Made by a program: the position numbers and the translations under genes
DNA from: Bradyrhizobium ottawaense
GTDB taxonomy: Bacteria; Pseudomonadota; Alphaproteobacteria; Rhizobiales; Xanthobacteraceae
Direction of reading: 5' to 3'
Length of the DNA: 64,000 nt
NCBI RefSeq assembly: GCF_900099825.1
Contig: NZ_LT629693.1
Span: 8,071,001-8,135,000 of the forward strand
In this document: positions 15,974-24,804 of the stretch, in pieces
Position numbering within the stretch: position 1 is the first letter of the stretch
Layout: the number at the start of each line of letters is the position of its first letter
Notes under the pieces: model-generated
Databases searched by the model: none
What the model was told of the DNA's origin: nothing
What the model saw: the letters and a program-made list of their open reading frames with translations, nothing else

Positions 15974-17332
15974 ATGAATTTTTGGCAGCTGTCGGATGGA
16001 ATCCGACCGCATCATCAGGCCCATCATGGGCATGGTGGCGGGCCTGCTTCCGAATGGCCGGACTCTCTGTCGTATTCCAGGATTGACACTGGGGACGGCG
16101 GCGCCGGCGATGGTGGCAATGGCTTCCTTTCCGGATCGGGAGCGAACGCGCCAGTCCCGATCTTCAGTCCGTCAGAGCCCGCTGGCGGAAACAGTTTTGT
16201 CCCCGAGCCCCCCGCCGGCTCAGCCCATCCCGATACCCATGCCTGGCTTGGCTCCGGTACGATCGACAGCGGGGCCAATACGGCCGGTAACGGCGGTGAC
16301 GGCTATTTTTATGGAGGCATCATTCACGCGTCCATGGTCGTGTATGAACCCGTCAACATCAGCGTGGCGGCGGGATACGGTTCCATCGCCCTGGCCAACC
16401 AGACGAACAATGCAAGCTTCGATCAATCCGCCGTTCAGATGGCCGGTATCGGCGGGAACGGCGGCAACGGCAATATCGCGTCGGGGGGCAACGTCAGTAC
16501 GGCTTCCTCCGGCGCCGACGTGATCGCGACCGGCGGCAACAGCGCGGGCAATGGCGGCCACGGCGTCTTCTCAGGAACGCTGGTCGATGCCCCTATCGTC
16601 ATCTACCACCCGATAAACATTGCGGTCGCGGGTCCCGGCGGCACGGCCGAAGCTTCTCAGTCCAATACAGTGGACATCAATCAAGCCGCAATCCAGGTAG
16701 CAGGGGTCGGCGGCAATGGCGGAAGCGGCAACGCCGCCATCGGCGGTGACGTGTCTATGACCGGATTCGGTTCTGCGTCAGGTGGTTGGGAGATCCAGAG
16801 CGGCGGCAGCCATGCTGGCAACGGGGGGGACGGCTACGCTTACGGAGGGCTCGTCCACGCATCTTTCGCGCTGTATGACCCGATCAACATCGCGGTGGCG
16901 GGATACAATTCCAGTGCGAACGCCACCCAGACCAACAACGTGCATCTGGATCAATCCTCCTCACAGATGGCCGGCGTGGGGGGACATGGCGGCAGCGGCA
17001 ACGTCGCAATGGGCGGGAATTGCAGCATCCCTTCCTTAGGCTTGGGCGGCGGCTCCGACGCGATCGCAACCGGGAGCAACGGCGCGGGCAATGGCGGCAG
17101 CGGCCACTTCTCGGGGAGCCTCGTCGATGTCAGTGTCGCGATCTATGCTCCAATCAATATCGCGATCGCGGGGCCCCATTCGACGGCCGAAGCGGATCAG
17201 GTCAACAACGTGCACATCGACCAGAGCGCGATCCAGATGGCCGGAATCGGCGGCCACGGCGGCTACGGCAATGTTGTGCTGGGCGGTGACGTTGCCATGC
17301 ACCTTCTGTCCGATCTTCATTTGATGTCATAG
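15974..17332 (+). CDS. GNGG-repeat protein, probable type I secretion substrate
   Basis: The protein has 452 residues, no classical signal peptide and almost no Cys. It is built from four repeats of 87-90 residues, with A-G-N-G-G at residues 104, 191, 281 and 371. Each repeat reads A-G-N-G-G-x-G-x-F, then a hydrophobic Y-x-P-[IV]-N-I-[AS]-[VI]-A, then Q-x-N-N-V-x-x-D-Q-S, then Q-M-A-G-[IV]-G-G-[NH]-G-G-x-G-N. A partial unit with A-G-D-G-G starts at residue 44. The His/Gly-rich N-terminus (H-H-Q-A-H-H-G-H-G-G-G) could bind metal. No RTX G-G-x-G-x-D nonapeptides are present. A second, smaller relative and a PrtD/HlyD pair follow, so export by that system is inferred. A GGGAGAG ribosome binding site precedes the ATG. 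Confidence 0.72.
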   Translation: MNFWQLSDGIRPHHQAHHGHGGGPASEWPDSLSYSRIDTGDGGAGDGGNGFLSGSGANAPVPIFSPSEPAGGNSFVPEPPAGSAHPDTHAWLGSGTIDSGANTAGNGGDGYFYGGIIHASMVVYEPVNISVAAGYGSIALANQTNNASFDQSAVQMAGIGGNGGNGNIASGGNVSTASSGADVIATGGNSAGNGGHGVFSGTLVDAPIVIYHPINIAVAGPGGTAEASQSNTVDINQAAIQVAGVGGNGGSGNAAIGGDVSMTGFGSASGGWEIQSGGSHAGNGGDGYAYGGLVHASFALYDPINIAVAGYNSSANATQTNNVHLDQSSSQMAGVGGHGGSGNVAMGGNCSIPSLGLGGGSDAIATGSNGAGNGGSGHFSGSLVDVSVAIYAPINIAIAGPHSTAEADQVNNVHIDQSAIQMAGIGGHGGYGNVVLGGDVAMHLLSDLHLMS

Positions 17333-17589
17333 AGCGACAACGCGCACCGGTTGTCCGGCTCGATGTTCAGGCCAAGGGTGTGCCGGCGCTCCGGCACGCC
17401 GCCGATCCACGCGCCATCGAGACGTCCACGAGGCATGTAAGCCTTTCGTGTGTAGCCCATCGAACCGGATGACATCCCATTTGGCATCTATCCCACTCAA
17501 GCAAGCTCGGATCACACTAGGCGCGCAAATCCGTCATCCTGATCCTGGATGGCTGATGCAAGAAACACAAACTCATCACGGAGGCTCGC

Positions 17590-18054
17590 ATGACGATTGC
17601 AAAACCATCAATTAACGTTTCCGACTCGATCCATTTCAAGTCGATCGACACTGGCGGCAACAGCGCCGGCAATGGCGGCGATGGTAGTTTCAAGGGATAC
17701 GTCGTCAATGCGCCGACGCTCAACTTCGATCCATCCAACACGGCGAACGGCGCCAGCGTGCATGTCAACACTGGCGATCACGTTGATCAAAAGGCCTCTT
17801 GGGACGCAGGCAAGGCGAGCGCGGAGGCGGAGAAGTGGTCAAAGGCCTATGCCAACGCCAACTCGAACGGCGATCAGAGCTCGAAGAGCGGCCACGATAC
17901 CTCCAAGGTGTACGCCAATACGACGGCCGATCAGACAAACACACTCTCGGTGGACCAGCACCAGGACGTGATGGCCGGCATTGGCGGCCACGGCGGTGAC
18001 GGCAACCTCGCAATGGGCGGGAACGTAGACTTCAGTTTTGACAGCTCGATCTGA
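17590..18054 (+). CDS. Single-unit GNGG-repeat protein, probable type I secretion substrate
   Basis: The protein has 154 residues. It opens with S-I-D-T-G-G-N-S-A-G-N-G-G-D-G and ends with Q-D-V-M-A-G-I-G-G-H-G-G-D-G-N-L-A-M-G-G-N, the two ends of one repeat unit of the upstream 452-residue protein. Between them is a polar insertion of about 60 residues rich in Ala, Ser, Asn and Lys (A-E-A-E-K-W-S-K-A-Y-A-N-A-N). No signal peptide; C-terminus is N-V-D-F-S-F-D-S-S-I, acidic then hydrophobic, like many type I export signals. CGGAGG precedes the ATG. The exporter gene begins 130 nt later. Confidence 0.72.
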   Translation: MTIAKPSINVSDSIHFKSIDTGGNSAGNGGDGSFKGYVVNAPTLNFDPSNTANGASVHVNTGDHVDQKASWDAGKASAEAEKWSKAYANANSNGDQSSKSGHDTSKVYANTTADQTNTLSVDQHQDVMAGIGGHGGDGNLAMGGNVDFSFDSSI

Positions 18055-18186
18055 TCGGTGATCCGTCCGGCTGGCGGAGACCGGCGGCACACGCTGCCGG
18101 TCTCCGATGACCGCCAGTCTATCTGTCACGGCATCAGATCGACGATCAAGTAAAGGCCGAATTTCAAATCCCTGGCGGTAACGACA

Positions 18187-19974
18187 ATGCTAATGCCGCC
18201 CATCCGCCTCCACATCGCTCCGCCTCCACAGACCCCGCTACTGGCGGCCCTGTGGGCCTGCGCGGGCCCGCTTGGTCTCGTGTTCGCATACAGTTGCAGC
18301 TACAATCTGCTGCTCTTTGCTCCGTCCATCTACCTCCTCCAGATCTATGATCGCGTCTTGTCGAGCCACAGCAGCGACACGCTGCTGATGCTCACACTGA
18401 TCGTTGCGCTTACGGTTGTGGTCGGAGGCGTGCTTGACGCTTTGCGGCGCGCTGTATTGGGCCGGCTCGCCGCGTGGTTTGAAGATCGGCTTCGCCCCAG
18501 CGTGCTGTCGGCTTCCCTGGAATCCGCCTTCCGCGGCGATCCGGCACGCGCGTCGGACATCTATCGGGATCTTGCCGTTCTGCGTCAATTCATCGAATCC
18601 GGCGCTTGCCCGATGCTGTTTGACGCGCTCTGGGCGCCTCTTTTTCTGATCGTCCTCTTTCTCGTGCATCCCCTGCTTGGCGTGGTAGGCGCCTGCAACG
18701 TGCTCGCTCTCTTCGGCCTCACACTTGCCGGCGAGTTCCTCACGGAAGAGGCACTGGCAAGGTCCGGCGCTGCGCTGTCGAGAAGCTATGGCCGGCTCGC
18801 GACAGCTGCCGGCAACATTCACGTGATCCGGACCATGGGAATGTTCGACGGCGCCGCGCGCCGGATCTACCAGTCCGCGCAGGAGGCGCGAAGCGAACAA
18901 GACCTGGCCCAACGGCGATGCGAGATCATCATGCTCGTCGCCAAGCCGGTACGCGGGCTGGGGCAGGTCCTGATGATGGGCGCGGCCGCGTGGCTTGTCC
19001 TTGATCACGGCAGAAGTCCCGCCATCATTTTTGCCTCGACACTGCTATTCGGCCGCGCACTTGCGCCGGTCGAGGGCGCTATCGCGGGTTGGAAGGCTCT
19101 CGCGGCGGCCTTGCGCGCCTATCGGCGGCTCGGAGGCGTTCTTGCCGCCAATTCCGCTGTACCAGGAGAGACAGACGTTCCAGCGGATCAACCGCGGGCC
19201 GGTCTCGTTGTCGACAATGTCGGTGTAGCCCTGCGGGAGCCGCATTGCTTCCTGCTAAACGGCGTCTCGTTCAGTGTCGCGCCTGGCGAATGCCTGGGCA
19301 TCATTGGTCCGTCGGGTTCGGGCAAATCAATGCTCGGCCAGATCATTGCTGGAATCTCACGGCCTACGCGCGGTCGAGTCCTGCTCGACAATATTGAGGT
19401 GTCGGGTTTGCGCGAAGGGCGGAGCGGCTGTCACCTCGGATATTTGCCCCAGGACATCAACCTGTTTGGGGAAACGATAAGGGAGAATATTGGGCGGCTC
19501 GGCGATCCCGATCTCCAGAAGGTCATCGAAGCCGCGAAGCTCGCTGGAATCCATGACACGATCGTGCGTCTCCCAGAGCGGTATGACACCCCTGTTCCCA
19601 ACGGGGGCTTTGGCTTTTCGCGCGGATTTCGCCAGCGTCTCGGCCTCGCGCGGGCCTTCTTTGGTGACCCGCGCCTTGTGGTTCTCGACGAGCCAAACGC
19701 CAGCCTCGACTACGTCGGCGAACGCGTGCTCCTGGATGCCATTGAACAAATGAAGATCGCCAACAGCACGGTGATCGTCATCACCCATCGAATGGGTATT
19801 CTCGCCGCTACGAACAAGATTGCTATCATGCAGGATGGCGCGGTCACCGCTTTCGGCGACAGCGAGGAAATCTTCGAAAGGCATTTAAGCCGACCTCAGG
19901 TTCCGCCGCAGGTCACCCTGCCCGGGAGTACCGGCACGGCCGCGAAAATATCGGCGGAGCGAGTTGTCCCGTGA
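18187..19974 (+). CDS. Type I secretion ABC permease/ATPase, PrtD-like
   Basis: The protein has 595 residues with an N-terminal transmembrane domain of about six helices (residues 20-300) containing Y-L-L-Q-I-Y-D-R-V-L-S-S, the typical PrtD/HlyB entry motif. The ATPase has Walker A G-P-S-G-S-G-K-S, Q-loop L-P-Q-D and Walker B L-V-V-L-D-E-P-N-A-S-L-D. There is no C39 peptidase domain. The signature, normally L-S-G-G-Q, reads F-S-R-G-F, an unusual degeneration at a residue set that contacts ATP; the following R-Q-R-L-G-L-A-R-A is normal. It overlaps the adaptor gene by 4 nt, so the two are coupled. Confidence 0.9.
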   Translation: MLMPPIRLHIAPPPQTPLLAALWACAGPLGLVFAYSCSYNLLLFAPSIYLLQIYDRVLSSHSSDTLLMLTLIVALTVVVGGVLDALRRAVLGRLAAWFEDRLRPSVLSASLESAFRGDPARASDIYRDLAVLRQFIESGACPMLFDALWAPLFLIVLFLVHPLLGVVGACNVLALFGLTLAGEFLTEEALARSGAALSRSYGRLATAAGNIHVIRTMGMFDGAARRIYQSAQEARSEQDLAQRRCEIIMLVAKPVRGLGQVLMMGAAAWLVLDHGRSPAIIFASTLLFGRALAPVEGAIAGWKALAAALRAYRRLGGVLAANSAVPGETDVPADQPRAGLVVDNVGVALREPHCFLLNGVSFSVAPGECLGIIGPSGSGKSMLGQIIAGISRPTRGRVLLDNIEVSGLREGRSGCHLGYLPQDINLFGETIRENIGRLGDPDLQKVIEAAKLAGIHDTIVRLPERYDTPVPNGGFGFSRGFRQRLGLARAFFGDPRLVVLDEPNASLDYVGERVLLDAIEQMKIANSTVIVITHRMGILAATNKIAIMQDGAVTAFGDSEEIFERHLSRPQVPPQVTLPGSTGTAAKISAERVVP

Positions 19975-21398
19975 TCTGGAAGCCACAAGATGTGCAGTCG
20001 CCTTCGCCCGACCTACTCCGCGGGCGTCGGCTCGGGGGCGTGATTACCGGAATCGACGAATTCGTGCCGCTTGAGTTTGCTTGGTGCTCGGCTCCGATGC
20101 CGACCTCGCCTCGCACGAGGCTTCGCGGTGTCACCCTGGCAGGCAATCTGCTTATACTCGGATTTGTGCTTGGTTTGGGAACGTGGTCGGGCTTCGCGCC
20201 ACTTGAGAGCGCCGCGGTCGCTTCCGGCGTCGTGGAATCGGAGTCGAGCCGAAAGACGATCCAACACCTTGAGGGTGGCATCATCAGGGAAATCTTGATC
20301 GCAGACGGCGATATTGTCCGCGCCGGACAAACACTGATCTCGTTGGAGGACACCAAGGCCCGGGCCGAAGCCCAGAGCCTGCAAGGCCAGTTATGGGACG
20401 CGACGGCGCGAGAGGCACGGCTGCAGGCGGAACAGCACGGCGAAGAGCGGGTCTCGTTTCCGGAGAAGTTGGAGATGGCGCGGCACACGAACCCGTCCGT
20501 CGCGGCGGTCCTTGCGGGCCAGCAGAGTATCTTCGAAACGCGTCGGCAGGTCTTTCAGTCGCAAGGTGCCGTAAATCGGGAAAAAAGGTCGCAGGTAGAG
20601 AAAGAGATCGAGGGCCTCAGGGCGCAAAAAAGCGCGGCCTCGAGGCGCATCGAAATTGTCCGCGAGGAAGCGGATACGGTTGCCATGCTTGTGAGCAAGG
20701 GACTCGAGCGGCGCCCGCGCCTTCTGAACCTCGAGCGGGAAATGGCTGATATCGAGGGCCGGCGGGGTGAGATTGTCGCGCAGATCTCGCGTGCCGAGCA
20801 GGTTATCAATGAATCGAAGGTAACTCTCCTCAAATTGGAAAATGATCGTCAAAGCGAGATCGCGCAGTCGCTGCGCGAGGCACAAAGCCAGATTTTTCAG
20901 ATACGCGAGCGATTGCAGGCGGCCGAAGATCAACTGCTGCGAACGGAGGTCAAGGCGCCCGAAGACGGCGTGGTCACCGACCTGCGGATCCATACCCCGG
21001 GTGGCGTGGTCGCGGCCGGCGCACCTCTCGTGGATTTGGTCCCCCGGCAGGATCGTCTCATCGTGACTGCGCGCGTCAGGCCCGAAGACATCGATGTGGT
21101 CCGTCCCGGGCTAACCGCCGACGTGAATCTACTTCCCTACAACCAGCGCCGCGTGCCACGGCTCATGGGAACCGTGATGCACGTTTCTGCCGACCGCCTC
21201 GTCGATAGACGCACCGACCAGCCTTATTACGCCGCGAAGATTCGGGTCGAGGATCCGCGGATCGCTGAGATCGATGGTCTCCGGATGGTTCCGGGAATGC
21301 CGGCCCAGGTGTTCATCAAGACCGGCCGCGGGACCGTGGCACTCTACGGCCTCAAGCCTCTGCTCGACAGCTTCAACAACGCGTTCCATGAGGATTGA
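19971..21398 (+). CDS. HlyD/PrtE-family membrane fusion protein of type I secretion
   Basis: The protein has 475 residues with one N-terminal membrane helix (about residues 50-68), the family start motif S-G-V-V-E-S-E-S-S-R-K-T-I-Q-H-L-E-G-G, a long coiled-coil (about residues 150-320) and a C-terminal beta region with V-K-A-P-E-D-G-V-V-T. It links the inner-membrane exporter to an outer-membrane TolC-like channel. No TolC gene lies in the window, so a distant one must serve. The start is a GTG overlapping the exporter stop; an internal ATG at residue 43 would place the membrane helix near the N-terminus and is plausible. Confidence 0.92.
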   Translation: MIWKPQDVQSPSPDLLRGRRLGGVITGIDEFVPLEFAWCSAPMPTSPRTRLRGVTLAGNLLILGFVLGLGTWSGFAPLESAAVASGVVESESSRKTIQHLEGGIIREILIADGDIVRAGQTLISLEDTKARAEAQSLQGQLWDATAREARLQAEQHGEERVSFPEKLEMARHTNPSVAAVLAGQQSIFETRRQVFQSQGAVNREKRSQVEKEIEGLRAQKSAASRRIEIVREEADTVAMLVSKGLERRPRLLNLEREMADIEGRRGEIVAQISRAEQVINESKVTLLKLENDRQSEIAQSLREAQSQIFQIRERLQAAEDQLLRTEVKAPEDGVVTDLRIHTPGGVVAAGAPLVDLVPRQDRLIVTARVRPEDIDVVRPGLTADVNLLPYNQRRVPRLMGTVMHVSADRLVDRRTDQPYYAAKIRVEDPRIAEIDGLRMVPGMPAQVFIKTGRGTVALYGLKPLLDSFNNAFHED

Positions 21399-21435
21399 AC
21401 CACGACCAGGATAGCCTTCGATGAGATGAAGGGAA

Positions 21436-22206
21436 TCATGAGCGTGGGTGACCGTTATGACCAAGCAAACGTCCGCTCCAGCGAAGGACCGCCTCGGTGC
21501 GGTTATGAGCGGAGTACTTCCGCAGGATGTGTTGAATATGCATTTTTACCGTGTTTTCCGAAAGGTTGAGCTTGGCGGCAATCAACTTGTTGGGAAGGCC
21601 GAGCTCCAGTAGCGCGAGAACGTGTTGCTCGCGGGGCGTAACGTCAACCATCGTCTTGTCGGGCACGATCGTTGTGGCGCCATTACCCTTGTTGATTATG
21701 GATAGCTCGGGAACGTCGGTATATGCCGGTATCGTCTCGAGACGCGATGCTTCATCATGTCTGATAATCGGCAGTGGTCGGTACACCCCACCGGCAAGAA
21801 CCAGGCGCAATCCGGCGATAGCGACCTCGACTGGGATCGAGGTCGGAAAAAAGCCCCGGACTCCCCGCTGCAGCGCGGCTGTGGCGGTGGCCTCGTCGTC
21901 GCAATTCGACAAGAGCGCGATGTAGGCATTCGGAAAGGATTCGGCAACGAGCGGGAGACTTTGCTCGATCGAAGGATCCGTGATCGGCTTGTCCCCGATA
22001 TTCAGCGCGATCAAGCGGACGTCTCTTCCTGATAACCAGTTCAGACCACTCGTCGTTGGCATTTCGACGATTTCGAACTCTGGGAACTCCCTCCTGAGGA
22101 TACGGAGGATGCAGGTACGCGCCAGGACGTGATGCTCGATGATTACGAGCGTCGGCGGTGCATGTGACGCCAGCGCTAGTTCTGCAGGATTGGTAAGATC
22201 GTCCAT
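21436..22206 (-). CDS. LuxR-type regulator with a degenerate receiver domain
   Basis: The protein has 256 residues. The C-terminal HTH (about residues 187-245: T-P-R-E-Q-H-V-L-A-L-L-E-L-G-L-P-N-K-L-I) is intact. The N-terminal part has the receiver fold but not its chemistry: the acidic pair is E-H, the phospho-acceptor Asp is Asn (L-I-A-L-N-I-G), and the conserved Lys is missing from G-F-F-P-T-S. It should therefore act without phosphorylation. It is convergent with the secretion operon, 37 nt apart, so a role in regulating that locus is only suggested by position. The start at 22206 follows GGGGAC. Confidence 0.83.
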   Translation of the reverse strand: MDDLTNPAELALASHAPPTLVIIEHHVLARTCILRILRREFPEFEIVEMPTTSGLNWLSGRDVRLIALNIGDKPITDPSIEQSLPLVAESFPNAYIALLSNCDDEATATAALQRGVRGFFPTSIPVEVAIAGLRLVLAGGVYRPLPIIRHDEASRLETIPAYTDVPELSIINKGNGATTIVPDKTMVDVTPREQHVLALLELGLPNKLIAAKLNLSENTVKMHIQHILRKYSAHNRTEAVLRWSGRLLGHNGHPRS

Positions 22207-22408
22207 GATGTCCCCGAATTCAGAAAATGCCGAGCCACTCCACCAGTCTGGATTTCCATGGAACAAATTGGCTTCATACGACCTGCGGCGGTTTGCTTTC
22301 CAATCGCGACGTTGCCATCGATGTTCGAGCGCAAGCGCAGGGAGCGTCGATCAGCGGATCCGTCAGGTCCACCGCGGCAAGTTTCAGCAGGAGTTCAACT
22401 GTTCCATG

Positions 22409-23005
22409 CTAGTTGCAAATGTTGCGATACGCGGTCGCCGCCGCTGAGTTAGCGGAGCCGTCGACGACGTATGCATCATCATCCCGCACGAGATATAGAA
22501 ACGGCCTGTCTCCGATATCTTCGCCCGACGCTTTTTTTCCTTTGACGCGACCGCAAATGCTGTCGACGGATTCTCCCAGTAAGTTCTTTCGCATGGCGCG
22601 TTTCATTTCGCCGAACTCGGCAGACGCCGGGTTCTCCAGCTTCGCGGCGATCGTGGTTTTTGCCTTGATAAGGACCGGATCGGACGTTTCAGCGGCCTGA
22701 CCAGATGTCGAAGGTTCGCCTCTCGCGGCAATCATGGCGACTTTTTTCACGGCGGGATGGGCCCTATTGCGGGCGTCAGCAGACGGCGGTTTTTCGGTCT
22801 TCGCCGCAATGCTGGACTTGACCTTGATTGTCGCAGAGTGGGCCTTGAGTGACGAAGGCTCTGGTTCAATCGGTTGATTGGCCGGTGTCCCGTCGTAACA
22901 GAATCCGTTCGCGTCCGGACATTGGTCCAGGCTCACTTGCCGTAGCAAGGGGCAGCTACATCCGACCAAGGTTGCGGCCAACGCGACAATGACAAGCGTT
23001 CTCAT
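22409..23005 (-). CDS. Hypothetical lipoprotein
   Basis: The protein has 198 residues. Signal peptide M-R-T-L-V-I-V-A-L-A-A-T-L-V-G-C gives a lipobox (L-V-G-C) and Cys16 as the lipidated residue, so it should be membrane-anchored. A Lys/Ala-rich middle contains two related segments, K-V-K-S-S-I-A-A-K-T-E and K-A-K-T-T-I-A-A-K-L-E-N-P-A-S-A-E-F. The latter, together with S-I-C-G-R-V-K-G-K and F-L-Y-L-V, recalls a small domain seen in many rhizobial exported proteins. Function unknown. Confidence 0.75.
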   Translation of the reverse strand: MRTLVIVALAATLVGCSCPLLRQVSLDQCPDANGFCYDGTPANQPIEPEPSSLKAHSATIKVKSSIAAKTEKPPSADARNRAHPAVKKVAMIAARGEPSTSGQAAETSDPVLIKAKTTIAAKLENPASAEFGEMKRAMRKNLLGESVDSICGRVKGKKASGEDIGDRPFLYLVRDDDAYVVDGSANSAAATAYRNICN

Positions 23006-23207
23006 TCAGTCCCCCGAGAGTCGGAGTTCCGCTCGCAATTCTTGCTGCGTCATAATGTTGTGCGCTGATAGGTTAAATCTTGCGTACAAATATTAAGCGC
23101 TCATTAAGCGTCCGGCCTTCGCGGCGGGAAGCTCTCGCATGGTTAATAATCAGCACAGTGTCGCGGAACGATACACGACTGGCGACGCGGAAATTGGTTG
23201 GTCTGGT

Positions 23208-23465
23208 CTAGCGGACGAATTTGACGCCGACGGATTTGCCGCGGCGCCAGACCACTTCGCAGGGCCGCCCGGTCCGCGCATCGCGCGAAAATGCCAGCCG
23301 CAGTTTGGCAGGCAGCGAGTTGGAATCCTCGATCGTGACCTTGGCGCCGGTACTGGACATGTCATGCACCACGCACGGCCGCGCCGCAAAGCCACCTTCG
23401 AGCGTGATCCAGCCTGCCTGCTGCAGCGATTTGCGCAACTCGCGCTTTTTGGTGCCAAAGGCCAT
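23208..23465 (-). CDS. PilZ-domain protein
   Basis: The protein has 85 residues, which is one PilZ domain. It has the D-M-S-S-T-G-A-K-V strand motif (D-x-S-x-x-G) and a later strand with V-V-W-R-R-G-K-S-V-G-V-K-F. The canonical R-x-x-x-R motif for cyclic-di-GMP binding is weak: the N-terminus has K-K-R-E-L-R-K-S, offset from the usual spacing, so ligand binding is uncertain. Single-domain PilZ proteins are numerous in Bradyrhizobium. An ATG at 23465 has a GGGGAAC site upstream. Confidence 0.82.
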   Translation of the reverse strand: MAFGTKKRELRKSLQQAGWITLEGGFAARPCVVHDMSSTGAKVTIEDSNSLPAKLRLAFSRDARTGRPCEVVWRRGKSVGVKFVR

Positions 23466-23659
23466 GTCAGAAGTTCCCCTGGTCACAGCCCTAAGCCACG
23501 CGGCTTAAAAAGCCGTTGCGGAATACCCGGATTTTCGGCCTACCGGGAGGCCGCGCGGCACGCCTGCCGGTGGCGTCGCACAGCGGGAGCGGCCGCGATC
23601 GTGACGTATACCGACCACAACGATGTCCAGGCCTGTCTTAACAATTTCTGTTAGCGCGC

Positions 23660-23860
23660 CTAGCCAAGGTTATCGGCGATCACCTTGTCGATTAAGCTTT
23701 CATTGTGCCGGATAAACTCATCTCGCGTCATTCTGGAGGCTTGCCACGCGGCCTGAAGGCCAGCGTCTTTTTCAAGCCATTGGTTTCGCGTTTGATGGTC
23801 AAGCTTATGGCGCCGCGCGTCCTGTGATCCATGCGAGGCTTTGTCATGATCCTTGGACAT
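23660..23860 (-). CDS. Small charged hypothetical protein, 66 residues
   Basis: The protein starts M-S-K-D-H-D-K-A-S-H-G-S-Q-D-A-R-R-H-K-L. The C-terminal half (W-L-E-K-D-A-G-L-Q-A-A-W-Q-A-S-R-M-T-R-D-E-F) is predicted helical. The start at 23860 follows AGGATATACA; a longer frame is open but has no such site. The polar, His/Asp-rich N-terminus looks disordered. No family known to me. Confidence 0.55.
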   Translation of the reverse strand: MSKDHDKASHGSQDARRHKLDHQTRNQWLEKDAGLQAAWQASRMTRDEFIRHNESLIDKVIADNLG

Positions 23861-24072
23861 TGTATATCCTCGTATATCTAATCTACGTTGATACTCTCGT
23901 CGGCTGTGGCGCAAAGCCTTTGCCACGTCGGCAGCGAACGCGCGGTCGTAGGGATAAATTATGGAGCCCACCGCGCAAGGAGGTACCCTTCCATAATATC
24001 AGCATGGAAGTTCGTTTAACAATTGCCAGCGCAGAAAACTCTTGCGGAACCGCCGGTCAACAATATCCGTGG

Positions 24073-24366
24073 TCAGATCATCTTGCCGACAACCGCCGTC
24101 ATCTCCGCCGCCGAGAAAGCTCGCAACGACTCGGTGCGGACGTTACCCAGCGCGCCAAGACTCAAGCTAAGCGACATGGCGGAAGACTCATCTGGCGCTT
24201 CGACGATTGTCACGACGTCATACCGTCCCTGCGTCCAGAAAAGGTCCTTCACGGTCACTCCAAACGTCTTCGCCATTTGCTTGAAGGCATCTGCCCGCTT
24301 CGGGGATTCCTTGGCGTTGCGGATTCCTTGATCGGTGAAATTCGCAAGCACGACATAAGTTACCAT
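24073..24366 (-). CDS. GYD-domain protein
   Basis: The protein has 97 residues. It contains the motif that gives the family its name, F-W-T-Q-G-R-Y-D-V-V-T-I-V-E-A-P-D, after an N-terminal strand M-V-T-Y-V-V-L-A-N-F-T and the helix K-R-A-D-A-F-K-Q-M-A-K. The family has a ferredoxin-like fold and no settled function. GGGAGG precedes the ATG by 6 nt, a strong site. The L-S-L-G-A-L-G-N-V-R-T-E-S-L-R-A-F end is also typical. Confidence 0.88.
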   Translation of the reverse strand: MVTYVVLANFTDQGIRNAKESPKRADAFKQMAKTFGVTVKDLFWTQGRYDVVTIVEAPDESSAMSLSLSLGALGNVRTESLRAFSAAEMTAVVGKMI

Positions 24367-24804
24367 GGTCGTCCTCCCTGGTTAGGACTCTATGCAACTT
24401 CGCATGAGGAAGTTGTGCCACAGCATCTCCATTGCGGCTTGATTTATAGCATTGCTGCACCCGACATGCATGGCCAGGAGATCTTTGGCTTGGAAGTATA
24501 TGCACGCTATCCACCAAATGTTCGCATTTGCGGCGCGACCTCTTAAAAGCCCGCCATCGGGATCCGGCAGATAAATCGCAGAAAAGTGAAATCAATTGCC
24601 GACACCCAGCGCTAAGGTCTGGGGGTCGCATGAGCCACCGTCGCGCCTGAACGCGATGAAGAGGAGTCTCCGGCGCTAAGTTGATTTTGGATCACCGTCT
24701 AAGCGAGCGTGGCTTCGAAACGACGCTGACCATCACGGCAGTAGTTCTGACCCAACATCGGTTTCTTGCAGCCAATATGCGAAGCTTTGAAGAGGGAGCG
24801 GATC
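24367..24804. other. Intergenic region between divergent genes
   Basis: It must carry the promoters of the GYD gene and the caspase-like gene. It is AT-richer than average around 24395-24480. Open frames on both strands lack coding bias. I see no repeat or RNA gene. Confidence 0.4.

Noticed and set aside
15974..17332. RTX toxin with calcium-binding nonapeptides
   Set aside because: The glycine-rich turns read A-G-N-G-G-x-G and G-G-x-G-G-x-G-N without the D at the required RTX spacing; calling it RTX would be wrong even though the exporter is of type I.
24218..24631. Long minus-strand ORF overlapping the GYD gene
   Set aside because: It overlaps the well-supported GYD gene in a different frame, and its codons have no GC bias.
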